Positions 1 through 13,248 of a DNA stretch of 64,000 bases are shown here, piece by piece. The stretch is from Cristatella mucedo (Eukaryota > Bryozoa > Phylactolaemata > Cristatellidae). The translations under genes and the position numbers were made by a program. The notes beneath the pieces were generated by a model. It searched no databases. It was not told where the DNA came from and saw only the letters and a list, made by a program, of their open reading frames with translations. The stretch spans positions 126,001 through 190,000 of the forward strand of contig WPIO01000144.1 in the NCBI GenBank assembly GCA_009760855.2, given 5' to 3'. The stretch's first letter is position 1. Each line of letters begins with the position of its first letter.

Positions 1-405
1 AACCTGCAGGTGGATAACACGTCTAAAGCAGTTAGCCACCGGCAGGGCCAGCGAAGGCCATTTGCATGCGATCGTGTGGGTGCAAATGCGTCAAAATGTA
101 AAAGTAAACCTGGAAAGCTGCTGTCTGCAACGTGGAGCTAAAGCCTCGACTCCGCATTGCTGATTTCGGAGACGGTGGCAGGTGAACTGCGAATCAAAAT
201 TGGCAAACAACTGGCTCAGCCAGCCGGTGGCAGGTGGACTGCAGCTCAAGCCATGATGTAAGCTCAGGCTTCCGGCTCCACATTCAACTTTCCAGGCAGT
301 GACTCGCCCTCATAAAAACATTCACTCATTCTACCATAAACCCATATAACCCATAAACATATAAAACCATTAGCCCACAAAATAAACTATAAAACAACTG
401 GTCTC
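1..405. other. No gene seen
   Basis: I see no coding exon, tRNA or recognisable repeat. The composition is mixed and the only patterned part is an AT-rich stretch with repeated ccataaa-like words near 300-380. Confidence 0.5.
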
Positions 406-490
406 ATGTTTCTTACTCGAGTAGTGGCCTTATTGAAAGGTGCTGGGACATGACCTGAGACTAATGACACGTTTACGATGCTAGTTATGC
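406..490 (-). mobile_element. LINE family A fragment, N-terminal part of RT
   Basis: Read on the minus strand, this short piece matches the reverse-transcriptase start of the family A LINE at 1.5-3.4 kb (the SLASGQVPAPFKKA region). The same words recur on the minus strand near 22110-22140. It is an isolated remnant with no tail. Confidence 0.6.
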
Positions 491-565
491 ACGGCAGCAG
501 CAGATCTATGCGTCGTAGAAGCAGGACAGTGGGAATACGATCTAGATGACTAGGCGTCTTCTTTC

Positions 566-722
566 GTATGCCGAGCTGGTTTGGTCCAGTAGTTAACGTG
601 CTCGCCCCGACTAAGGTCTCTCTGAGGTCTTGGGCTCAAGCCCCGAGGCATATGTGAAGCGTCTGAATAGAGATTAAGTTCTCTTGGGGCGCTATAGAAA
701 TGAATTTTACTTATTGTTAAAA
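566..722 (+). mobile_element. SINE family beta, tRNA-derived with LINE-like tail
   Basis: The head is tRNA-like (gccgagctggtttggtccag...), with an A-box-like segment and a degenerate B box (gggctcaagccc). After it comes a tail with gaagcg...gagattaagttctct and a gcgctata motif, which resembles the 3' end of the local LINE family A. Other copies lie at 27845-27978 (-), 36335-36477 (-) and 53976-54112 (+). Confidence 0.75.
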
Positions 723-1499
723 AGTGTTTTACTTCGCGAGGACAGCCAGACGACTCGCTTCTGAGGAGCGGGGGGGGTGCGAGTGAGCGCATGCGACGAG
801 CGAGGAAGTCGAATAGGTCAATGCTGTTGCGAGCGAGTGATGCGACCTGAGCTGGACAGAGGATCGGGAAATCGATTCGGTAGGAATAGGAAATAGGAAT
901 GAAAAGACTAGGAATTAAGAAATGCAGAGAGAATAGATAGTAGAAATTATTTAAATTTAATTTAATTTAAAGAGAATAGATAGTAGAAATTCTCTCAATG
1001 GGAAGCCACCGAAGCTCAGACAGAAGGGGGTGCAATGCGGCGTCGGCGCGCGCCAGTCGGTGAGCGACTTGTCGGCCATCAATACGTGGAGGTAAGCGGA
1101 CGGTAGCGGTACGCGGCCGTAACAACAAAGAGCGCCTATACGATCTAGATATGTAGAACCTGTCCGGTCGAGACCGTAGCGTTGAAGAGTACCATGCAGC
1201 CAATGAAGGCTAGAGCAGGTTCCTGCAATAGTGCCACTCCATCGCTCAGACGCCCAGAGTACCGAGGAAATGTCTCGCTCTACTGCCCAGACATAACAAC
1301 CGGTACAACGGAAAAGCTACGACGTGAATTTCACCTATGATGCTATCTAGCCCAAGATTATGACTCAACGGGTTCCTAAAATGTCATAACTTTCGAACCA
1401 GTAATATTACTTCAGCAGTCATAATCTCGCTGCCGTACCAGGTCAACTTTTCATTAGAAACAGACAATAGCCGGTGTTGGCAAATCGACAAATCGGCGT
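723..1499. other. No gene seen; short direct duplication
   Basis: No coding exon is supported. A 21-bp direct repeat (agagaatagatagtagaaat) occurs at about 928-948 and 970-990 around an AT-rich spacer. The part from about 1380 may include degraded LINE sequence leading into the copy that becomes readable at about 1500. Confidence 0.4.
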
Positions 1500-3209
1500 C
1501 AGACGGCAGACCAACTAAACGCCTGCGTTACTAAATTATCAATCAGGGAATCCATCCCTGCGATGACAACCTTCCCACTAGAATGCTGTTCCTTGGTTCC
1601 TGGCTGCGCCTCAATGTCTGCATTTAAACAGGTCACTAGTGATGTAGTCCTAAAGCTCGTATCTCAATCAAAGAAGACAACAAGTCCACTGGACCCTATT
1701 CCCACTGTCCTGCTCCTACGTTGCATTGATCTGCTGCTGCCATGCATAACCAACATCATTAATATGTCATTAGCCTCAGGTCAGGTCCCAGCACCTTTCA
1801 AAAAAGCTGTAGTCAGGCCACTTCTCAAGAAAGCTACACTAGACCAAGAGAACTTAAGCAACTACCGCCCAGTCTCCCTTCTACCATTCCTATCAAAGAC
1901 ACTGGAACGGGTCGTGGCAGACCAGCTGAACTCCTATATCGAAACCTCACACCTTGCTAGTAAGTTCCAGTCTGGCTTTAGAGCTAATCACTCCACAGAG
2001 TCAGCATTGCTTCGGGTATACAACGACCTACTTAGGAATGCAGACATGGGTAGAGTGTCTCTTCTTGTTTTGCTCGATCTTTCGGCAGCTTTTGATACCA
2101 TCGATCACAAAGTACTTCTAGAGCGCCTCTCATCTCGCCTGGGCATCACTGGCACTGCTCTGCAGTGGTTTAGGTCCTATCTCAGTGGGAGACTCCAGAG
2201 TGTTGACGTGAATGGACAAAGATCATCTGAAGTACCTCTAAAATATGGAGTACCTCAGGGCTCTGTGCTAGGTCCGGTCCTTTTCACCGTTTATACTCTC
2301 CCTCTCGCTGATGTGATTGCCAAGCACAATCTAGGCTTTCACTTCTATGCGGATGACACTCAGTTGTACCTTTGCTTTGATCCCTCCCAGCCTTCGAGCA
2401 CCTCAAATTCTCCCAACTCACTTGCTGCATGCATTGATGACATCCGATCATGGATGGCAGCAAATTTTCTAAAACTAAACGATGATAAAACTAACTTACT
2501 AGTTATGGGCAAACCTAGTGTTATTCAGAAATTGGAAAGGCTGACTTTCAAAATTGGCTCTGCCAGCATATCTCCAGTTGCATCAGCTCGAAATCTAGGT
2601 GTCATATTCCAAAGCGACCTCTCGTTAGACGACCACATCAGCTCCACAGTCAAATCAGCCTATTTTTCAGCTTCATAACATTGCTAAAATTAGGGCTTGT
2701 TTAGATAAGGATACCAAGTCCAAGTTGGTCCATGCATTCGTGACATCTCGTCTCAACTTCTGCAACTCACTGCTTACTGGCCTACCAGCATGTGCGATCA
2801 GGCGATTGCAGCTGGTGCAAAACTCTGCAGCTAGGCTTGTCTGTCGTGAGCGTCGCAGTTGCCACATTACTCCACTTCTCGCCGACCTGCACTGGTTACC
2901 AGTCAAGCAACGGATTGACTTCAAGGTTTTGTCGCTCACTTTTAGGTCTCTTCATTCTATGGCTCCAGCCTATCTTTCAGAGATACTACCCCATCAGGCA
3001 AAGCATCGTACCACCCGCTTTTCGGAATCCAACAGTCTAGAAATACCTCGTACAAACCTTAAATCCTTTGGAGACCGTGCATTTAGCTCGTATGCTCCCA
3101 CAGCCTGGAACTCCCTCCCGACCTGCATCAGAACATCCCCTGACCTGACCACATTTAAAAGAAACTTAAAAACATACCTATTTAGGACAGCATTTAGTGG
3201 GCCCTTGTG
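1500..3209 (+). pseudogene. LINE ORF2 reverse transcriptase, frameshifted
   Basis: The first reading frame (ATG at 1563, open upstream to about 1500) runs to a stop at 2676-2678 and holds the RT palm. Visible motifs are NYRPVSLLPFLSKTLE, LLVLLDLSAAFDTIDH, GVPQGSVLGP and FYADDTQLYL; the catalytic YADD is at about 2346-2357. The C-terminal domain continues in another frame, about 2680-3209. Other copies (21090, 48400) have one T fewer in the run near 2664-2668, so a single inserted T explains the break. Apart from that slip the frame is intact, which suggests a fairly recent insertion. It is a selfish-element gene, not a host gene. Confidence 0.85.
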
Positions 3210-3446
3210 ATTCGTCCTCGATGTGCTTATGCGTGCTGACACTGTTCATGCTGCCACTAACCACATTTGCATGCTGACCCAGTGCATGTAACCCCTAACC
3301 ATGTTATTCATTTTGTTTGTTTTTCAAGCATGATTTTACTTACTATTCTATTGCGTATCACTTTGCAGCAAATGTAAAGCGCCTAGAAAGAGATTAAGTT
3401 CTCTGAGGGCGCTTTATCAAGTGCATTATTATTATTATTATTATTA
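1500..3446 (+). mobile_element. LINE family A (L2/CR1-like), 5'-truncated copy with RT, C-terminal domain and 3' tail
   Basis: This is the best preserved LINE of the window. It lacks the endonuclease and begins in the linker before RT. It keeps RT, the C-terminal domain, a 3' UTR and the tail (aaagcgcctagaaagag, then ggcgctttatcaagtgcatt, then ATT repeats to 3446). No long poly(A) is present, which is usual for L2/CR1 types. Related copies occur throughout the window on both strands. I could not identify a target duplication. Confidence 0.9.
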
Positions 3447-3854
3447 ACCGAAGTCGCGCTATCAGTTAGTGCTCGTGCTCTCTCGAGGGAAGCCATGACA
3501 GTTGCTCGTCAGCTCCTTGAATAGTTCATCGCAAAGATACCGTGAACCTGGCGCTGTGTCTGCAGGAAATTTTTGGAATATCATTAAGTGAACCGGATTT
3601 TAGTTGCTTTGCCTAGCGGCTAGCACTACGGCTTGCATTGAGCAATAAATGGATTACAAGCGCCTTACGCTGGGGTGTGAAAAATCATTGCGGTCGGTCG
3701 TCAGCAGACGCTACTGCCAGTCGGAAGAGAATGGGCTTCCGGTCGACTCCTATCAGAAGCGCCGAACTGCGAGCGAAGCCAGTGAAATATACTGTCGAAC
3801 CTGTTTGCATGTGTCACCCTAAAAGACCACCCACAAGTGCTGGATTGGTGCCAA
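3447..3854. other. No gene seen
   Basis: Unique-looking sequence between a LINE tail and a solo tail. No splice-supported exon or tRNA-like box was recognised. Confidence 0.4.
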
Positions 3855-3945
3855 AAGCTGCAGCAAATGTAAAGTGCCTAACAAGAGATTGAGTTCTCTG
3901 AGGGAGCTATTATAGATGCATTAATATTATTAATATTATTAATTG
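3855..3945 (+). mobile_element. Solo 3' tail of LINE family A
   Basis: Only the last part of the LINE is present: a gcagcaaatgtaaagtgcc segment, gagattgagttctctgaggg, then AT-rich ATT repeats. No LINE sequence precedes it. This is the extreme of 5' truncation, or a very short non-autonomous derivative. Confidence 0.6.
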
Positions 3946-4930
3946 GGGGCGTTGAGAACAGGTCGAACTTGTTTAGCTCATTTGAGCAGCGGTTTCGATG
4001 GCTCAGCAGCGGACTGCTGAGTTGCGGACGCTTTTGCAGCCACGCCACTTGCTACCAAGGTCTGGCCGGCGGCATCGGCATGCGGAAGCTCAAGCATCGC
4101 TTTCATCAACAGCAATAAAGGATACAAGTGCTCCGACTGAGGGCGGGGGGGGCGTAGACTTGTCTCTTTGGCCAGCTCCGATTGCAGCATCCGGTGTCCA
4201 CGTCTGCGTAGATTTTTGAGTTGCGGCTTCGTCTCTTTGCCGACGTAGTGGGACTGACTTACAGTTTGTACTGCTTGTTCGGGTTTCGTATCTTCGCTTA
4301 GGGATTGCCCATTTTGTTTTTACTGACTTCCTGGGCTCTAGTCAAGGCTACCTTCCGAAGCCTTTTTGTTAGCTGCTAGTAACCTGTGCGTTTTTTCCGA
4401 CCGATTGCCATTTTGCCTTGGACGGCAGCCGCAATGTCTCCGGGCGAAAATGAGTCCCGTTCGAGGCAGATGCGATTGAGGAGGAGCCCCCGGTTTCCGC
4501 TGTACTGGCCGACACTCTCTTCGCGTGGAGTTCCTGGCGACGATGTCTGGCGTGCGCATCGCCGAATTGCCCCCCCCCCCCGGCCGCGAGGTTATCGCAA
4601 TTGCCCAAGCACCCTGTAGAGACTGGGACGCGCTGCCCGCCTCGCTATTTCTCGATCGGCGCCCTGCCCGGGCATACATGCCGAGGCTTTGCATGCGACC
4701 GCTGACGGACGCCGCGCCGCTGTCTGCTAGTCGCAGCTATGGCCGCAGCGCAGCTTTTCGCATTCAAAGTCTCGCACTTTGGCTGCGAGCCGCTCTACTT
4801 GCGAGACCGGCTGCAGCGCTGCCCTCGGAAAGCAGCGGCGGCGACAGCGGGCAACGGAAGAGATGGCAACCGAGTATTCTGGGACCGCTTACGCCGCCGT
4901 AGCGCTAGAGCTGGTGCAACAAATGCGCCG
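3946..4930. other. GC-rich, CpG-dense region, no recognised gene
   Basis: From about 4340 the sequence becomes GC-rich with many CpG, and several overlapping frames stay open as expected from composition alone. I see no domain and no matched splice-site pair. A run of 12 C lies near 4570. A promoter or 5' exon of an unknown gene is possible but unsupported. Confidence 0.35.
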
Positions 4931-6007
<1,077 letters not shown>

Positions 6008-6642
6008 GAGGTCTTGATTAAGCGGCCTCAGAGAACTCAACCTCTTTCTAGGCGCTTTGCATTTGCTGCAGAGGAAACACGATCGAATGGTTAGTGGTAG
6101 CATGCTTGATGACACAAATAACACGGTTAGGGGTAACATGCACAGGGTCAACATGCAAGTGTGGTTTGGGGCAGCATGCCCAGCGTCAGCATGCATAAGC
6201 ACATAAAGGACAAATCACAGGATCCACTAAATACTGTCATAAATAGGTGCGTTTTTAAGTTCTTTTTAAATGTTGTCAAGTCAGGGGATGTCGTGACGCA
6301 AGTCGGAAGTGATTTCCAGGCTTTGGAAGCATACGAACTAAATGCATGGTCTCCAAAGGATTTGAGCTTTGTACGAGGTAGTGAGCCGTGATGGCACACT
6401 AGGTAAGGCGGTTGCTTTCACGACTTCGGTCCCGAGGTCGTGGGTTCGATTCCTGCAGTGGGCGATTCTTTATCGCCACTGCAAGCGGTGGTGATAGCCG
6501 TAAAGGCTCTTCTGTCGCTATACAAAAAGAGGCTGTTTAATCAGCTAGGATTTTTTTTTATAGGTAGACAGTTAGATTCCGAAAGGCTGGTGGTACGATG
6601 CTTGGCCTGGTGGGGGAGTAAATCTGAGAGATTGTCCTGAAG
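6008..6642 (-). mobile_element. LINE family A 3' end, split by a SINE
   Basis: On the minus strand this holds the end of the LINE C-terminal domain (FGDHAFSSYASKAWKSLPTC), the 3' UTR and a damaged tail near 6020-6070. The LINE sequence stops at about 6378 and resumes at about 6563, with a family alpha SINE between. Confidence 0.8.
6379..6562 (+). mobile_element. SINE family alpha, inserted in a LINE
   Basis: The head is tRNA-like: A box near tggcacactaggtaagg and a consensus B box ggttcgattcc. The body has a hairpin (ttatcgccactgcaagc / ggtggtgata), then aaggctcttctgtcgctat and gctgtttaatcagct, with a T-rich end. Short flanking words (aggtag / ggtag) may be the target duplication in the interrupted LINE. 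Confidence 0.8.
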
Positions 6643-7049
6643 AGCTCATTCACACAATTCTTCCTCAACGCCGTCGTCAACGTTCGTTTTCACTTCTGCT
6701 GCCAACGGAGGCGCGTCCCTACCAACTGTCGCTGCTTTCACGTCACTGACTTCTTTCTCGATCGCCCTCTACTGACCAGCTACGATTCACACATTCCCTT
6801 TGTTTTATGAGATCTTTGGTCACCGAAAAGATTGGGCCAAACGGTATACGATAAAAAAATGAGTTTTCGACTAACTAGCTATTTTGATCGTGACGGACTG
6901 TCCTCGCTCTCGAGTTCTTAATCTTTTCCCCGTAATCTGGGCGCATTATTTAAAAAAAAACTTTTCAACGGATGAGTGCGTTGCATCCGCTGTCGAACCG
7001 TCGCCACTTCCGCCCGAGGAAGCGCAGCTAAAACCAGCGTTGGCGTCGT
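6643..7049. other. No gene seen
   Basis: Ordinary non-coding sequence; no exon, tRNA box or LINE motif was recognised. Confidence 0.4.
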
Positions 7050-7126
7050 CGCGTCTAGATTACTTCCGGATTTCCGCCTAGATTACTTCCGGATTTCCGT
7101 CTAGATTACTTCCGTCTAGATTACTG
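7050..7126. repeat. Short minisatellite, unit about 23 bp
   Basis: The unit gtctagattacttccggatt plus ttcc recurs about three times with a final truncated unit. Confidence 0.85.
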
Positions 7127-7329
7127 CGGCTTCCTTCACTCAGAACTGCCGGCCTGTGCCCTTAATTGTCGGCAACGGTTGCACTACTCTTAAGCTTCCC
7201 TGGTTTCCAGGCGTCTCCGGCGTAACTGCCGCGCCGCATGGCTTCCGCCCGAGGTTCGCGAAGGCTTTCTGGCGAGCATCGAATCGACTTCACTCGCTCG
7301 CACCGGCCGCGTCCTGTTCAATCTCCTCG

Positions 7330-7562
7330 CTCCTCCAGTCACGTGACTCAGCATCGCCAGCTCCACGGCTTTCAGTCGTCTCGCCGCTGGTTGCACTGTA
7401 CCGAAATCGTTTGGGTCTAAATCGGATCTTCAGCTCGTATGCCTCGAAAGACATGAACTCGCGTCCGGTTTCTGTTAAAGCCTGCAATGACTTGCTGCAT
7501 CGTTTACATCCCAAGCTAACGACACATCTTTTCCAGTCAGCTCTCACTTCGAGCCTGTGAAA
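7330..7562 (+). mobile_element. Degraded LINE C-terminal fragment
   Basis: A frame ending with a stop at 7558-7560 reads IFSSYASKDMNSRP, then KLTTHLFQSAL. This matches the order of the LINE C-terminal signature ([13 protein letters not shown]...[13 protein letters not shown]) with low identity. No tail follows. It may come from another L2-like lineage. Confidence 0.4.
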
Positions 7563-8665
<1,103 letters not shown>

Positions 8666-8981
8666 GCATTTGCATAAGTAATAACTGCTATGTACATTCA
8701 GGGCTTTTGCATTAGTTTTTTTAAATACACCCATGCTCATATATGTGTATCTATGACTGAAAATTCTATTTACGCGTGCCCGAACGTGTCCGTATATACA
8801 GGGTATATACATGTTTGAAAGTAAGTGCCCGCCACTTGAATATATTTGGACTTAACGTTAAGACACGGAAGCTTCGACAGTCGCATTTATAACCGAAGTT
8901 CAGTGGGTCAGAGACTTCGTGCAGCAAGTGCCCTCGATCGGCTACCGATCTTGCTTCCTCTTTCGTTGACTACCTTGCTGA

Positions 8982-9151
8982 GCCGTGATGGCACAATAGG
9001 AAAGGCGGTTGCTTTTCACGACCTCGGACCCGAGGACGTGGGTTCGATTCCTCCGGTTAGCGATCCTTTATCGCCGCTGCAAGCGGTGGTGATAGCCGCG
9101 AAGGCTCTTCTGTCGCTATACAAAAGAGGCTGTTTAATCAGCTGGAATTCT
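8982..9151 (+). mobile_element. SINE family alpha
   Basis: The head starts gagccgtgatggcacaatagg; the palindromic cacgacctcgg...ccgaggacgtg segment precedes a consensus B box (ggttcgattcc). The body hairpin and the gctgtttaatcagct end are preserved. Confidence 0.8.
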
Positions 9152-12025
9152 ATGCTTGTAGTCGACTACCGAGCTGATTACCCAAATAGCTGGCTAACTA
9201 GCTACCGAGAGCTTCGCGAGCTACTCTTCTTCATACACAGCCCAAAAGCCCCGTAAAGATCCGCCATTTTGCTTTCTATCTTGACGCGATGGACCCGCAA
9301 ACTGAAAGCTGAGTGGCTGCTCCCGGCTCGCGCAGAGAGTGCTCAAGCCTGCGGAGCTTGAGTGCGCAAGCCTGCGGAGCTTGAGAGAGCGAAGGCCTGC
9401 GGATAGCAGCGGCGCTCGACTTGCCGATTGACGCAGGGGCCCTGAGCTGGTCATCGCACTTTCCGATGCCGTCTCGTACGTTTTCATGGCGAGGCGGAGA
9501 CAAGAGAGCACAAGACTCAGCAGCTCTCCAAGGCAGTTGCTGCGGCGGAAGTAAATGCCCCGCTCCGGCTTCGCTTTTTAGCCGAGCGAGTTCTTCCTTC
9601 GCTTGGGCTAAAAACCAGCGGGCAGACCCCGGGCCTCTTCAAAGCCGCCCACGAGGCCCGGGACTTGTTTCGCGGCGGCAATGCTGGTTGACTGTCGGCC
9701 CTTGTCATGCTTACAAGATTTATATTTACGTTATCGTGTTTATATTTTATTTACACACTGACAAAGAGCGGCGAGAAGATTAAAGCTGCAAGGAACGAAC
9801 AAATATTCTACTCTCATAACGACCGAGCGCACGCGCCAACTCCAAGTCGAAGCGAAACTTACTCCAAGTCGAAGCGAAACGCTACGATGGTCGCACGTGC
9901 AGGCAGCGCCGCCGCAGGCATCCTACTTTCAGCGCCCGAGCTATCGGTTACGGCTCAGGACGCCACCGCATTTGGCGGAGCGTTTGCATTGGTTACTTAC
10001 CAAGTGGCGCCTTTACAGCTGCTTGCGGGCGACCTGCCCGAACGCCGCCTATCCAGTTCAGGCCGATACAAACTTAGCCGCGGCGCGAAGCCGGGCCACG
10101 CGGAACGGCGATCGTTTCGGGTTGGTGGCGACAGACCTCCGAGTTACGAGCGCCGAGTCACTGTTGGCTGGAAGCCAAGAGCGTTGCACCTGGTAGGGGC
10201 AAGGCTGACCGGGTCAGCGCCGCTGGCCGAGCCGACGGTCGCGCGAGGCTGCGACTCAGCCAAGAAGGAGCTGCTAGTAACCTGTCGTCTTTTGAGTATC
10301 GCTATACAATATCGGGTTCGCTGCATGATCCTGCGTGTCAGGATGAGACTATTCAACGCTGTTAGGTTGGTGCAAAAGACTCTCACTTGCGAGTCCGGAC
10401 TTTGACTGGCTAGTCCGGCCTATCGTAGGCACCCTGGCGCCCAAGTCGGAGGCTGCGCTACGTCCCGAGTTCCAGGTTCCGCCACTGCAGTGGATGGAAG
10501 GCGGAGCTGAAAGCTCCCTGCACCACCACCAATCCCGCCCACCCCCGTGCAAGATTAGATGTGGATTTGCCAGGGGCCACCGAAGTCAATTGCACGAGCT
10601 CTCGCTAGAGCACAAAACTTAGAACTTTGTGGGCACACTTGAATCATAGCCTATGGTGTTGTGCCGTCCCAGTTGGAGTTTCCAGTGGACGAACTTGTGG
10701 CGGTTTTTCGGTGGATTGAGGTCGATTGCGATAGCGGTCGGCGTCACTGCAGCCTATTTGCATGAGTACGTGGGTTAGCTTAATGGCGTTAAATTTGATG
10801 AGTATATAATAGCAGCAGTGCAGTACAGTATTCACTCGAAGTTAGAGCTTACCGCCGCCAATTTCCTGACGAGTTTTATTTACTTTGAGAGTGGATTTCG
10901 GTCATTCGTAGCACCCAGGGGCGATTACATCGACAAGAGGAGGAGTGTAAACTATGAAAAGAAGTGGACTAATCAGAAATCCCTTCGGGCATCACGTGTT
11001 TTAAAGGCTCCCCTTGTGACCATTGCCAGTTCATATCAATGCTCCGAAACGTCTCACTGACAGCACCTAAAGCAACAAAGTATGGCTAGAAAACCTAACG
11101 ACTCTTATCTTCGCACTGTCGGTGGCTTTGTCGTTTTGCTGCTGTATGCCCTATGCTAATTATGCAGTGCAATCCAGCAGCATGCTGCATTTCAATGCAG
11201 CATGCAATGAGATCCCGGCAAATGCGCTAGCTAGCTAGCTCACTACTGCCGCACATATTGTACCCAAAGCCTCAAAGATAAAACCAGCTTTCTTGCTCAA
11301 GCTTTAGTAGAGCCCCAGAGAGCTCGGCTGCTCGACACCCACTAGTAGATTGATAACCTCTGGTAAGCCCACGGTGACCTTAGCTGGAGTCATCGCATAC
11401 CTTGGCTGGCGTCTTCAAATGCCGTGCAATATGAACTTTACGGGTTCAGCTACTTCGAGCTGTGCTAAAACACTTTTGCACCATACTCTACCAGCCCAGC
11501 ACTCGGCTGCAGGTGCCGACTGCTTGGGATACTAATACAACATCTACATCAAGAAGATGCATAATTTACAACAGAATAACTAGATCTAATATACAAATGT
11601 ATGTAAACTTCTGTAATCATCATAAGGTATAAGGTGGCGATCAGAGAACTGATCTTGTTTCTAGCCCCCACTTCCCCTGCCTAGCTTGCCAGCAGACCCT
11701 CAAGCAGCTTGCTGGGACAGGTGTGAAGCTGAGACTTTAGATGGGGGGGGGGGAGAAGCTGATCTACCGCTCGACCATCGACTGAGGCATGCCGATGACG
11801 AGGAGCAACGGTAGATGACGGATCTAATCCATGTGCTCACGTTCGTGCCAGCACAGATCAGCCACATCCACAAGCGCGAGAGCACGGATGCACAATAGCT
11901 AAGATCACAAGTTTGCATGCACCTTCAGGCACAGGCCTTGTGCCTGCAAGACCAGGTTCAGCTCCAACAGCTAACGACAGCCAACAAGTATGCTGCACAA
12001 TCCACATGCTGGTTGTACATGCAGC
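9152..12025. other. No gene seen; two short tandem duplications
   Basis: No exon could be supported. Near 9330-9385 a segment with caagcctgcggagcttgag is repeated, and near 9838-9880 the word ctccaagtcgaagcgaaac is duplicated. A GC-rich open frame at 9707-10405 has no recognisable domain. A perfect 12-bp inverted repeat lies at 11180-11205, and a G run at about 11742. Confidence 0.35.
11180..11205. repeat. Perfect inverted repeat, 12-bp arms
   Basis: Arms gcatgctgcatt and aatgcagcatgc are separated by 2 bp. Confidence 0.85.
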
Positions 12026-12070
12026 ACACACACACACACACACACACACAACACACACACACACACACAC
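12026..12070. repeat. (CA)n microsatellite
   Basis: CA repeat with one break at the acacaacaca junction. Confidence 0.95.
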
Positions 12071-12124
12071 GAGCAGAGAGCCTTGGTACATGTCAGAGGG
12101 CACTGGTACATGACAGGTGATGGA

Positions 12125-12152
12125 CGAAGGAGGCAGCAAGCTGCCTCCTTCG
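12125..12152. repeat. Perfect inverted repeat, 13-bp arms
   Basis: Arms cgaaggaggcagc and gctgcctccttcg are separated by 2 bp; they would form a very stable hairpin. No T run follows, and this is animal DNA, so a terminator reading is not implied. Confidence 0.85.
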
Positions 12153-12915
12153 CAACAGATTAAAGCTGAAGCCCTGGTTAGGCTCATCATCTCACAATGC
12201 TCAAGCTGACATGGCTATTGCCCGACCGAGGTGTCGCATGCTATTGACATACCTAGCCACGCCCCGCCCCCTGGGACTGGCTGGTTGAGGCTGACCACTG
12301 TTGGCAAGCGTTCCAGCAGCTAAAGCAGATCATAAGCAACCAGAGCATGGGGCCTATGCCATGCTACAAATACCAGGTGCAAACAGACCAGCTGCGCCAA
12401 CAAGCACTATCCGAAACAGCAAACTTGTGCTATCGTGCACCCTGATAAAAGCCTATGGAATGGAAAAGTGGGTGCATCAGCATCTGCTACGTGAAGGGTC
12501 TCGCCATTGCACGGGCTCAAGCTGGGATCTGCATTGAAAAGCACCGGCTGAGCGAGCGGCCCAATGAGATTGGCTGGCAGGGTCAACTACAGGTGGCCAA
12601 TGCCAAGCTGCGGCGGCCTGCACGAGACGTTCCAGTCGCTCAAACGGTGCACGACTAATGGGAAGGTGCGAATTGATACAAATCCGAACACATCGAACGG
12701 CCGGGTTCCCAGGTCAGCTCACGTGACCCGATTACTAAGACGCACAGTGTAACAGCCCCCCATCTCCTATTCAGCTTGTGCTCCTCCACCATGCAGTCTT
12801 CCCAAGGAAGGGCTAATACCCATCAGTCAGTCGCAAGTTTACAACGTTCAGCAAGAGCACGTGTGCCTCCTACCTCTGCTCTCTGTAGCTCCGCTTCGGC
12901 TAAGAAATCGTGGCT
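12153..12915. other. No certain gene
   Basis: Overlapping plus-strand frames (12301-12537, 12455-12658, 12564-12752) have protein-like composition but no domain I recognise and no splice support. A decayed pseudogene is possible. Confidence 0.25.
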
Positions 12916-13008
12916 GCAGCTACAGCAAATGTAAAGCGCCTAGAAAGAGATCGAGTTCTCTGAGGGCGCTTTATCAAGTGCATTAATTAGCATTACTATT
13001 ATTAATAC
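12916..13008 (+). mobile_element. Solo 3' tail of LINE family A
   Basis: It contains gcaaatgtaaagcgcc, gagatcgagttctctgaggg, gctttatcaagtgcatt and a short AT-rich end, with no LINE body upstream. Confidence 0.7.
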
Positions 13009-13110
13009 TGCGGCACTGTGCGACAGCCAAAGCGTACGCGTGGCTGCCAAGTTTAATTCAATTTAGGTCTAGCTCAGAAAGCATAAGTCACGAGCTGACA
13101 CGAGGCAACA

Positions 13111-13248
13111 ATGCAACAATCAGAAGCTCACACCGGCGAGGCCGAATCATACGAGATGTGGAAACTTTCCGATAGGAGCACGAGGCTAAAGCGCCCCTAC
13201 CCGCCGCTCAAGCACCCGTATATTCGGTGCGATAGCAAACGTCATTAG
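13111..13248 (+). CDS. Small ORF, 45 codons, doubtful
   Basis: An ATG-to-stop frame encodes a charged peptide including KLSDRSTRLKRPYPPLKHPY. It lies about 0.9 kb upstream of the wee1 start, in the same orientation. No family is recognised and no splice sites link it to wee1. It may be chance or part of an unannotated upstream transcript. Confidence 0.15.
   Translation: MQQSEAHTGEAESYEMWKLSDRSTRLKRPYPPLKHPYIRCDSKRH

Noticed and set aside
2673-3242. Minus-strand frames over the LINE C-terminal region
   Set aside because: They recur opposite each LINE copy and are shadows of the LINE protein.
6385-6455. Genuine tRNA genes at the tRNA-like heads
   Set aside because: A and B boxes are present but the region between cannot form an anticodon arm, and each head is followed by a shared SINE body.
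9707-10405. 232-codon plus-strand frame
   Set aside because: No domain, no splice context, overlapping open frames in GC-rich DNA, and a hydrophobic start from AT-rich sequence only.
12125-12152. Rho-independent terminator
   Set aside because: The hairpin has no T run and the DNA is eukaryotic.
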